Shown: positions 1 to 5,918 of the stretch, one piece after another
Layout of the letters: the number at the start of each line of letters is the position of its first letter
Numbering within the stretch: position 1 is the stretch's first letter
NCBI GenBank assembly: GCA_030066475.1
Contig: JASJBO010000342.1
Location: 1-7,907 of the forward strand
Reading direction: 5' to 3'
Source: Myxococcota bacterium
GTDB taxonomy: Bacteria > Myxococcota_A > UBA9160 > PR03
DNA length: 7,907 bases
Translations under genes and position numbers: made by a program
The notes under the pieces: model-generated
Seen by the model: only the letters and a program-made list of their open reading frames with translations
What the model was told of the DNA's origin: nothing
Databases searched by the model: none

Positions 1-375
1 CTGACCGGTGCGCTGCGGCAGCGCCACGGAACGGAGGACGCGCCGCAGCCCCTGCTCGCGACCACGAGCACCGGCACGGGACCCACGGGAAACCCCGCGC
101 TGCCGATCGTCTCGGGGGCCAACCCGCCCCCGTTCGACGTGCTCGGCACGGCCGTGCGGGTGGACGCCGTCCTGTTCCTGGACGGCCTGCCGGCGGCCGG
201 CTCGCTCTCGTGCACCGTGTCGAGTGATCCCGACTTCTGCGTGGACGGCACCGTCACCATCGACCTCGACGCGAACCCCGGCAACGGCCTCCACCTGCTC
301 CAGGTCCTCAACCCGAGCGGTCCGCTCAGCAACGAGATGCCGATCTGCTTCGGCAACGCGGGGTCGTGTACGTAG
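1..375 (+). CDS. C-terminal part of a large exported protein with a TIG/IPT-like end domain
   Basis: The reading frame is open from the first base and stops at TAG 373-375, so only the last 124 residues are visible and the start lies upstream of the window. The first 40 or so residues are a Thr/Gly/Pro-rich linker. From about residue 47 there is a compact beta-type domain: GTAVRVDAVLFLDG, a Cys pair (C70 and C80) in a short loop, a VTIDLD strand, then GLHLLQVLNPSGPLSNE and a final PICFG. Predicted strands ending in a 'GLHLLQV.NP.GPLSNE.P' segment are seen in TIG/IPT-like immunoglobulin-fold repeats of bacterial surface proteins. The disulfide-capable Cys pair and the lack of charged helices fit an extracellular location. 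No signal peptide can be seen because the N-terminus is missing, and the function is unknown. The following lipoprotein gene begins 97 bases downstream on the same strand. Confidence 0.7.
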   Translation: MTGALRQRHGTEDAPQPLLATTSTGTGPTGNPALPIVSGANPPPFDVLGTAVRVDAVLFLDGLPAAGSLSCTVSSDPDFCVDGTVTIDLDANPGNGLHLLQVLNPSGPLSNEMPICFGNAGSCT

Positions 376-472
376 GATGCGGGTCCTGCGCGCTTGCGGC
401 CGCGGGCGACGCAGCTAGGGTCCGGGGCCAGCCCGGGGAGCGAGCACCGAGCCGGGCGGTGGAGGAAGCTCG

Positions 473-700
473 ATGATCGCCCGTCTCGGTCTGCTGCTCG
501 CGTTGGTTGCGCTCGGCTGCGGCTCCTCCGGCTCGCCGCCCGAGCCGCCGCGCGCCACCACGCCCGAGCAGGGCGCGTGCATCCGCGAGTGCCAGGGCAT
601 CTTCACGGACTGCACCGCGCCGCCCACGAGCGATCAGAAGGTGGCGCGCTGCAACGAGCTGCTCGAGGACTGCTACGCCACCTGCCCCGGGGGCTCCTGA
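473..700 (+). CDS. small cysteine-rich lipoprotein with symmetric Cys spacing
   Basis: A 75-residue protein starting at ATG 473, supported by a strong Shine-Dalgarno GGAGGA at 461-466, six bases upstream. Residues 1-15 form a short signal peptide (one Arg, then a Leu/Ala/Val-rich core) ending in ALG|C16. This is a somewhat loose lipobox, with Ala at -3 and Leu at -2 instead of the usual Leu/Val and Ala/Ser, so lipidation at C16 is likely but not certain. A Ser/Pro-rich tether (17-33) follows. The mature domain (34-75) has six cysteines at 36, 40, 47, 60, 67 and 71, giving gaps of 3, 6, 12, 6 and 3 residues, a mirror-symmetric pattern around residue 53.5, where a PPTSD turn sits. This suggests a disulfide-stapled helical hairpin displayed on the cell envelope. 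I do not recognise the family, and no function can be assigned. It lies between the exported protein on the left and the convergent glutaminase gene on the right; the 97-base gap before it shows only a weak dyad (CCGGG/CCCGG, 422-436). Confidence 0.8.
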   Translation: MIARLGLLLALVALGCGSSGSPPEPPRATTPEQGACIRECQGIFTDCTAPPTSDQKVARCNELLEDCYATCPGGS

Positions 701-734
701 GGCCCGCGTCCGCGCCACCGAGGACGGCGCCGGT

Positions 735-771
735 TTCAACGGCCCGGCCGGGCGACATCTTCAACGGGCCG
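735..771. terminator. candidate bidirectional terminator between convergent genes
   Basis: The 71-base gap between the lipoprotein stop (700) and the glutaminase stop (772) holds a perfect 12-base palindrome GCCCGGCCGGGC (742-753). It also holds a near-identical pair TTCAACGGCCCG (735-746) and TTCAACGGGCCG (760-771). The ends of that pair, CGGCCCG (740-746) and CGGGCCG (765-771), are exact reverse complements. Two mutually exclusive stems can therefore form. Being palindromic, they would work for transcripts from either side, which suits a convergent junction. No T-tract follows on either strand, so intrinsic termination is unproven. Confidence 0.4.
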
Positions 772-2619
772 CTAGGGCTGACCGGCAACGACTTCCGAGC
801 TGAAGCGCTTCAGCGTACTGGTCGACGAGCGCAGCAGGTTCTCGAGCAGGCGGGTCTTGAGCTCGGGGGCGGACGCGTCGAGCGACTCGAAGGCGCTGCG
901 TTCGAGCACCCAGCAGACCGAGGGCAGGTCGGCGCGCACGTAGGCGGCGCGCACGGCGCCCTCGAGCATGGCGCCTTCGCCGAACCCCATGCCCGGAGAG
1001 AGCGCGGCGAGCCGCACCAGGCGGCCGCCCGGGGTGTCGGCGAGCACGCTCAGGTCGCCCTGCACGAGCAGGAAGAGCGCGGAGGCGGCATCGCCCTTGC
1101 GCACGAGGATCTCGCGGGCGCGGAACGCGCGCCGCTCCATCAGGCCCTCGAGCAGCTCGATGTGAGCGGGGTCGAGCCCGGCGAGCAGGTCGTGCTTGGA
1201 CAGCGGCAGCTCCTGGCGCTCCCGCGCGGTGGCGCCGTCCGCGGCGAGCAGTGCGTCCTCGCACCACTCCACCGCGAGGTCCAGCTCGTCGAAGTGCACG
1301 AGGGGCAGGGAGCCGTCGCGCGCCCGGGCCTCCTCCAGCGCGCGGAGCAGGCGCGGGTGACGGTCGAGGCGCACGAACGCGAGCCGGCGGTCGCGGGCGG
1401 CGAACGTAGCGATCAGGTCGAGCAGCAGGCGGCGGCCCGGATCGTCCACGTCGCGCACGCGGGACAGGTCGATCACGAAGTGGGTGACGTGAGCCGGCTC
1501 GGCGCTCAGGCGGCGAATCGCCGCCTCCATGCCCGCAAACGTGAGATCGCCCTGCAGCTCGTAGACGACTCCCTGGTGGCCCTTCGCGTCGAGCACCGCG
1601 CGCTCCGCGTCGAAGCGCGCGCGGCGCGAGCTGAGCGACCCCACCGGGTCTCGGGAACGCACGGCGAAGATCGACGGTCGCGGCGCCCGCAGGAAGTGCA
1701 GCTCGAGCTCTTCGGAGAGCGCCTCGCAGACGGCGACGCCCCGGACGCTGTTGCCGCGCTCGTCGAGCGGGGGCGAGAAGGCCGCGATCGCCAGCTGTCC
1801 GGGCATGACCGCCACGATTCCACCGGAGACCCCGCTCTTCGCCGGCAGCCCGACCCGGTAGACCCACTCGCCCGCGTAGTCGTACATGCCGCAGGTCGTC
1901 ATGACAGAGAGCACTTCGTCCACGTTGTCGGGGTGGAGCACCCGGTCGCGCGTGATCGGGTTCACGCCCCCGGTCGCCAGGGTGGCGCCCATGATGCTGA
2001 GGTCGCGGCAGTCGATCGCGATCGAGCACTGCCGGAAGTAGAGATCGAGGTCGGGCTCGGGGTCGTGCTCGATGATGTCGAAGTTGCGCAGCATGTGGCT
2101 GATGGCGCGGTTGCGGTGGCCCGTGTCGCGTTCGGAGCGGTAGACCACCTCGTCGAGCGAGAGCGAGCGGCCGGCATACATCGAGAACAGCGCGAGGATC
2201 CGCTCCCAGCGTTCCTCCACCGAGTCGCCGGCCACGAGCGAGGTGGTGGTAATTGCCCCCGCGTTGATCATCGGGTTCCGTGGACGCCCGGTCTCGGACT
2301 CGAGGCTGATCTCGTTGAAGGCCTCGCCCGTGGGCTCGACCCCGACCCGCTCGAGCACGGCCGGCTTGCCGCGATCCTCGAGCGCGAGCCCATAGACGAA
2401 CGGCTTCGAGATCGACTGGATCGTGAACGGCCGGCGCGTCTCGCCCACCTCGTAGAGGTGGCCGTCGGCCGTTGCGATGCTGACGCCGAACCAGTCGGGG
2501 TCGGCCCGCGCCAGCTCGGGGATACAGGTCGCCACGGCGCCGTCGCCGAGCGATTGGAAGCGCTCGTGCAGGGCGCGCAGGTAGCGCGCGATCGGAGAGA
2601 CGTCGGAGTGGTGGGTCAT
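772..2619 (-). CDS. glsA: glutaminase A fused to STAS and cyclic-nucleotide-binding domains
   Basis: 615 residues from ATG 2619 (minus strand). Residues 1-310 are a complete serine-dependent beta-lactamase-like glutaminase, which hydrolyses L-glutamine to glutamate and ammonia in the cytoplasm. The SxxK catalytic pair is S69/K72 (QSISKPF). The glutamine-binding positions known from the family are all present: N119 (NPMINAGAI), E163, N170, Y194, Y246 (GMYDYAG) and V264 in the KSGVSGG loop. Residues of about 320-458 form a STAS domain (FVIDLSRVRDVDDPG), and about 475-600 a CAP/CRP-type cyclic-nucleotide-binding domain with a phosphate-cassette-like FGEGAMLEGAVRAA. Stand-alone GlsA is about 310 residues, so half of this protein is added regulatory sequence; the GlsA-STAS-cNMP architecture is known in other bacteria, notably Actinobacteria. 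The open frame extends upstream to 2757, but that part is Arg/Pro-rich and unlike the family, so ATG 2619 was chosen; no strong Shine-Dalgarno precedes it. The gene is divergent from the glycosyltransferase gene and convergent with the lipoprotein gene, so it is probably monocistronic. Confidence 0.95.
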   Translation of the reverse strand: MTHHSDVSPIARYLRALHERFQSLGDGAVATCIPELARADPDWFGVSIATADGHLYEVGETRRPFTIQSISKPFVYGLALEDRGKPAVLERVGVEPTGEAFNEISLESETGRPRNPMINAGAITTTSLVAGDSVEERWERILALFSMYAGRSLSLDEVVYRSERDTGHRNRAISHMLRNFDIIEHDPEPDLDLYFRQCSIAIDCRDLSIMGATLATGGVNPITRDRVLHPDNVDEVLSVMTTCGMYDYAGEWVYRVGLPAKSGVSGGIVAVMPGQLAIAAFSPPLDERGNSVRGVAVCEALSEELELHFLRAPRPSIFAVRSRDPVGSLSSRRARFDAERAVLDAKGHQGVVYELQGDLTFAGMEAAIRRLSAEPAHVTHFVIDLSRVRDVDDPGRRLLLDLIATFAARDRRLAFVRLDRHPRLLRALEEARARDGSLPLVHFDELDLAVEWCEDALLAADGATARERQELPLSKHDLLAGLDPAHIELLEGLMERRAFRAREILVRKGDAASALFLLVQGDLSVLADTPGGRLVRLAALSPGMGFGEGAMLEGAVRAAYVRADLPSVCWVLERSAFESLDASAPELKTRLLENLLRSSTSTLKRFSSEVVAGQP

Positions 2620-2810
2620 GGCGCGACACCGAGCGTCGACGCAAGATGCATGCCAGCCAACACGTCCTCTCGAGAGTCCCGGCTGTCGCCCTGCTGGCAA
2701 ACGCATCAAGGGTGCACGCGAAATGGGCGCGCGAGTCGATCGCCCCGGCGGCAGCACGGGGCTGCTTCTTCGACGCTTGCGGCCGTCCGCCCAATCGTCA
2801 TCCTCGCTCC
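2620..2810. promoter_or_regulatory. divergent intergenic region with nested dyads
   Basis: This gap separates the starts of the glutaminase (minus) and glycosyltransferase (plus) genes and must contain both promoters if the chosen starts are right. It holds a perfect 10-base palindrome CTCTCGAGAG (2667-2676). Around it is a 7-base inverted repeat, TGCCAGC (2651-2657) and GCTGGCA (2693-2699), with overlapping ATGCAT and GCATGC palindromes at 2646-2653. Such dyads are possible operator sites. I could not identify a convincing -35/-10 pair on either strand. Confidence 0.4.
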
Positions 2811-4700
2811 GTGTCGGACGTGAGCACGGCCCAGCGACTGGGCGTCTTCGCGGTGCTCGGCCTCTTCGCGGTCGTCCTGCTGCGTACCGCGTGGCTTTGC
2901 GACGACGCGTACATCACGCTCCGCAGCGTCGACAACCTCGTCAACGGCTTCGGGCCGCGCTGGAACGTGGCCGAGCGGGTGCAGACCTTCACGCATCCGC
3001 TCTGGATGGGCGTGCTCTCGCTGTCCTACGCGCTCACTCGCGAGCCGTTCTTCACGACCCTGTTCGTCTCGATCGCGGTCTCGCTCGGTGCCATGGTCCT
3101 CTTCGCGTTCCGGATCGCGCGGTCTTCGGGGCTCGCGATCGTCGGCGTGCTTGCGCTGACCCTGTCGCGCGCGTACGTCGACTACTCGACGTCCGGACTC
3201 GAGAACCCCCTCACCCATCTGCTGCTCGCCGTATTCCTGGCCGGCTGGTTCGGGGGCCGCTCGCTGCTCTGGCTGAGCCTCGTCGCCAGCCTCGGGATGC
3301 TGAACCGGCTCGACACCGGGCTGCTCTTCCTGCCGCCGCTCGTCGCCAGCCTGGTGGCCCCCGGGACCCCCCGACGCTGGCGATCGCTGGTGCTCGGCTT
3401 CCTCCCGCTCGCCGCCTGGGAGCTCTTCTCGCTGCTCTACTACGGCGCTCCCGTCCCGAACACCGCCTACGCGAAGCTCGACATCGGCGTCGAAGGGAGC
3501 GCGCTGCTGGCGCAGGGCTTCGGCTACCTGCTCAACTCGCTCGAGCGCGACCCGCTCACCGGGCTCGCGATCGCCGTGGGCCTGTCGGTCCCGCTCATCA
3601 TGCGCGAGCGCCGATACGCGTGGGTTGCCATTGGCGTCGTCCTCTACCTGCTCTACGTGGTGCGGATCGGCGGCGACTTCATGTCCGGCCGCTACCTGAC
3701 CGGACCGCTCTTCGCGAGCGTCTGCCTGATCGCGCGGGTCCCCGGGGTCAGCGCCTTCGCGGCGACGCTGCTGGGCCTCGCGGTGGTCGGGATCGGACTC
3801 GCCGCGCCGCACCCGACGCCGACCTCCGGGGCGAGCTACGGCGACGTCGACGAGCCCCGCATCGACGCGCGCGGCATCGCCGACGAGCGCATGTACTACT
3901 ACCGCATGGCCGGCCTGCTGCGCGCCCGCCCCGGCGTGGAGCTGCCGACGGCGAACTCGGCGCGCGAAGGGCGCGAGGCGCGGGCCCGCGGCGAGCGCGT
4001 CGTGGTGCGGCGCAACATCGGCTTCTTCGGCTACTACGCGGGCCCGGGAGTGCACATCGTCGATCCCCTTGGCCTGGGAGACCCGCTTCTCTCGCGCCTG
4101 CTGCCGACGCCTCTGGCCCCCCGGCGGATCGGCCACGCCCGCCGCGCGCTCCCCATGGGTTACCTCGAGAGCCTGCCCGACGCAGCGAACCGGATCGAGG
4201 ACGCGGCCATCGCCCGACTGTACGACGATGTCCGGCTCGCGACGCGCGGGCCGCTCCTCGCCGGCGATCGCTGGGCCGCGATCTGGCGGCTCGGCAGCGG
4301 CGCCCACCGCGCGGAAGCGGAACGCTTCGTTGCGAGCTCGACCCGCTTCACGCTGGCCGAGATCGAGCGTCCAAAGGACCGCGGCACGCGCTGGGACCAT
4401 CCCGGGAACCTGGTGATCCCGGCCGGCGGCATCGGAGTGGATCTCGGCGCGCCGCGGCGATCGCGACGGCTCGAGCTGAGCGTGGACCACAACGACGCGT
4501 ACCAGCTCGAGTTCCGGCTCCGGGACGAGCCGATCGCGGTCGCGACGGTCGAGAGCGATCGGATCCCGGGCGGAGGCCTGCGCGTCGACCGCGTGGACGT
4601 TCCCGCCGCCGCCGTAGCGCGCGGCTACGACGAGATCGCCGTCACGCCCCGCGCCGGAGACGGCCTGTACGCCCTCGGCCATCTGCGCCTGCTCGAGTGA
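2811..4700 (+). CDS. GT-C family membrane glycosyltransferase, AftB-like
   Basis: 629 residues from GTG 2811. It resembles polytopic GT-C enzymes that use polyprenyl-phosphate sugars to glycosylate envelope polymers on the outer face of the membrane, especially the AftB terminal arabinofuranosyltransferase type. A first membrane segment (about 10-29) is followed at once by the acidic DDAYIT motif (D31, D32), the usual catalytic location in GT-C enzymes, then WNVAERVQTFTHPLWM (51-66). More hydrophobic segments lie at about 82-100, 108-120, 135-160, 170-184, 192-211, 250-264, 270-284 and 295-335. Conserved-looking loops are NRLDT (165-169) and GGDFMSGRYL (287-296). The C-terminal part (about 340-629) is soluble and probably periplasmic, with IGFFGYYAGPGVHIVDPLGLGDP (403-425). 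The frame extends upstream to ATG 2646, but those 55 residues lack family features, so I prefer GTG 2811; GTG 2820 (626 residues) is equally possible and neither has a good Shine-Dalgarno. The sugar donor and acceptor cannot be told from sequence; no other glycan genes are adjacent. Confidence 0.8.
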   Translation: MSDVSTAQRLGVFAVLGLFAVVLLRTAWLCDDAYITLRSVDNLVNGFGPRWNVAERVQTFTHPLWMGVLSLSYALTREPFFTTLFVSIAVSLGAMVLFAFRIARSSGLAIVGVLALTLSRAYVDYSTSGLENPLTHLLLAVFLAGWFGGRSLLWLSLVASLGMLNRLDTGLLFLPPLVASLVAPGTPRRWRSLVLGFLPLAAWELFSLLYYGAPVPNTAYAKLDIGVEGSALLAQGFGYLLNSLERDPLTGLAIAVGLSVPLIMRERRYAWVAIGVVLYLLYVVRIGGDFMSGRYLTGPLFASVCLIARVPGVSAFAATLLGLAVVGIGLAAPHPTPTSGASYGDVDEPRIDARGIADERMYYYRMAGLLRARPGVELPTANSAREGREARARGERVVVRRNIGFFGYYAGPGVHIVDPLGLGDPLLSRLLPTPLAPRRIGHARRALPMGYLESLPDAANRIEDAAIARLYDDVRLATRGPLLAGDRWAAIWRLGSGAHRAEAERFVASSTRFTLAEIERPKDRGTRWDHPGNLVIPAGGIGVDLGAPRRSRRLELSVDHNDAYQLEFRLRDEPIAVATVESDRIPGGGLRVDRVDVPAAAVARGYDEIAVTPRAGDGLYALGHLRLLE

Positions 4701-4764
4701 GGGCCTGGCGGCGGGCTTCCGGTCGGCCTGGTGCGCCGCGCGCCCGATCCCGATCTCGCGTTCG

Positions 4765-4782
4765 GCCCCGCGCCCGCGGGGC
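4765..4782 (+). terminator. strong GC hairpin downstream of the glycosyltransferase gene
   Basis: GCCCCGCG (4765-4772) and CGCGGGGC (4775-4782) form a perfect 8-base inverted repeat with a two-base spacer, 64 bases after the glycosyltransferase stop. It is a plausible transcript end or attenuator before the next gene. There is no T-run after it, as is common in very GC-rich genomes, so the call is tentative. Confidence 0.35.
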
Positions 4783-4851
4783 ATCCCGGCGCTTGACGCG
4801 GAGGGGCCTGGGCGGGTGGGAAGGCCCTTTGGGGGCTGTCGGGTGCGGACC

Positions 4852-4858
4852 GGGAGGA
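4852..4858 (+). promoter_or_regulatory. ribosome binding site fixing the start of the MopE-motif gene
   Basis: GGGAGGA lies eight bases before ATG 4867. The same frame also has ATG 4816, but that start would put an Arg-rich 17-residue extension before the signal peptide and has no comparable Shine-Dalgarno sequence, so this site decides for 4867. Confidence 0.75.
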
Positions 4859-4866
4859 CCCGGGCG

Positions 4867-5826
4867 ATGCGCTTCTTCTGGCTGGCTCTGCTGCTGGCAC
4901 TTCCGACTCGTGCGGAGGTCCCCGGCTTCGTCGACTACCAGGGCCGCCTCTTCGACGCCGCCGGCGCCCCCGCCGACGGGCCCGTCGAGCTGCTGGTGAT
5001 GATCGTAGACACCGGCCCGACGGTTCCCGTCGTGGTCTACTCGGAACGCCACGACGCGGTCGACCTCGTGGACGGCATCTTCCACATCCGCATCGGAACC
5101 GGCTCCGAGGCCTCGGGCCCGTTCGACGCGAGCGTCTTCGCCTCGCCCGACCTCGAGCTCGTGATCGACGTCGACGGCGAGATGCTCGCTCCGGCGCAGC
5201 CGGTCGGCTCGGTGCCCTACGCGCTGCGCGCCGGCGCCGCCTGCTTCTCGGGAGACCGGATCACCTGCTACACCGGGCCCGAGCCGACGCTCGGCGTCGG
5301 ACTCTGCCAGACCGGGCAGCGCGTGTGCGGCGACGCCGGCTTCGGCCCGTGCGTCGACGAGGTGGTGCCCGAGCCCGAGGTCTGCAACGGCCTCGACGAC
5401 GACTGCGACGGCGCCCCCGACGACGGATCGGGGCTGGCCGGCTGCCGCGACGGCTTCGCCGACACGGACGGCGACGGCTTCGGCGACGACGCCCTGGGCC
5501 TCGGCTGCTACTGCGGAACGATCGCCGCCGCGGGCGGCGACTGCGACGACGCCAACGCCGACGCGAGGCCGAACCAGGAGGACGGCTTCACCGCGCCGCG
5601 CGCGAACGGCAGCTTCGACTACAACTGCGACGACGTGGAGACGCTCGGCTCCGACGTCCTGTTCGCGGGCTGCACGGTGGGCACGCTCGGCAACTGCTTC
5701 GGCGACGGCTGGGTCGACGCCGTCCCCGCCTGCGGCGAGACCGGCACCTTCCGCACGTGCGGGGGCATCGGCGGCGGGCGCTGCAACACGATCGACACGC
5801 CCGGAACGGTGCAGCCATGTCTATAG
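4867..5826 (+). CDS. secreted protein with MopE-type metal-binding motifs
   Basis: 319 residues. Residues 1-16 are a signal peptide (MRFFWLALLLALPTRA, probable cleavage after A16), so the protein is exported. Residues 17-122 form a beta-rich module bounded by VPGFVDYQGRL (18-28) and VPYALRA (116-122), a pattern found at the N-terminus of many deltaproteobacterial surface proteins. A cysteine-rich stretch (126-162) follows, then CNGLDDDCDGAPDDG (173-187) of the putative metal-binding MopE motif family. Next come a calcium-loop-like DTDGDGFGDD (199-208) and a second acidic site made of DCDDANAD (225-232) with FDYNCDD (250-256). MopE of Methylococcus binds copper at the cell surface; metal choice here is unknown, and the acidic loops could equally bind calcium. 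The last 51 residues carry six cysteines arranged as two C-X7-C-X11-C units and end in Cys-Leu. The extracellular role is unknown; structural or adhesive use is as likely as metal uptake. The gene appears to stand alone, with hairpins on both sides. Confidence 0.85.
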   Translation: MRFFWLALLLALPTRAEVPGFVDYQGRLFDAAGAPADGPVELLVMIVDTGPTVPVVVYSERHDAVDLVDGIFHIRIGTGSEASGPFDASVFASPDLELVIDVDGEMLAPAQPVGSVPYALRAGAACFSGDRITCYTGPEPTLGVGLCQTGQRVCGDAGFGPCVDEVVPEPEVCNGLDDDCDGAPDDGSGLAGCRDGFADTDGDGFGDDALGLGCYCGTIAAAGGDCDDANADARPNQEDGFTAPRANGSFDYNCDDVETLGSDVLFAGCTVGTLGNCFGDGWVDAVPACGETGTFRTCGGIGGGRCNTIDTPGTVQPCL

Positions 5827-5839
5827 ACCGTAGGCCTAC
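5819..5839. repeat. two adjacent 10-base perfect palindromes
   Basis: GTCTATAGAC (5819-5828) overlaps the last codons and stop of the MopE-motif gene. It is followed after one base by GTAGGCCTAC (5830-5839). Both are exact palindromes, and one more base separates them from the stem-loop at 5841. They may be part of a transcript-end structure or a protein-binding array. Confidence 0.5.
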
Positions 5840-5840
5840 C

Positions 5841-5869
5841 GTGATGCTCGCTCGCTGAGCGTCCATCAC
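5841..5869 (+). terminator. stem-loop after the MopE-motif gene, candidate terminator
   Basis: GTGATG (5841-5846) pairs with CATCAC (5864-5869) and CGCTC (5849-5853) pairs with GAGCG (5857-5861). Together they give an 11-pair stem with one 2x2 internal mismatch and a three-base GCT loop, 15 bases after the stop codon. No T-tract follows, so it may be a terminator of the GC-rich type or an mRNA 3'-end stabiliser. Confidence 0.45.
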
Positions 5870-5918
5870 TGGACCATTCCGCTGGCGCCGCGCGGCAACC
5901 GAGCCGACGCTGACATTG

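Noticed and set aside
422..436. CCGGG/CCCGG dyad before the lipoprotein gene as a terminator of the upstream gene
   Set aside because: Only a five-base stem with a five-base loop and no T-run; such short dyads are expected by chance at this GC content.
2620..2757. N-terminal extension of the glutaminase up to an ATG at 2757
   Set aside because: The extra 46 residues are Arg/Pro-rich and unlike GlsA N-termini; numbering from ATG 2619 matches the known ligand residues of E. coli GlsA with an offset of only two or three.
2646..2810. N-terminal extension of the glycosyltransferase from ATG 2646
   Set aside because: The extension places a non-hydrophobic, Cys/Arg-containing stretch before the first membrane helix and overlaps the dyad-rich promoter region; GTG 2811 or 2820 gives a normal GT-C start.
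394..2823. A very long open frame (809 codons) on the plus strand across the lipoprotein and glutaminase region
   Set aside because: It is an antisense shadow of the glutaminase gene: its protein is rich in Arg, Ala, Glu and His without domain features, whereas the minus strand encodes a complete GlsA with every active-site residue.
2706..4784. A 692-codon minus-strand frame opposite the glycosyltransferase gene
   Set aside because: The product is an Arg/Glu/Asp/Gly-rich sequence with no recognisable fold, while the plus strand has membrane segments and GT-C motifs. High GC content produces such long open antisense frames.
4793..4798. TTGACG as a -35 box for the MopE-motif gene
   Set aside because: The hexamer is a good match, but the sequence 16-19 bases downstream is G-rich with no -10-like element, so I do not call a promoter.
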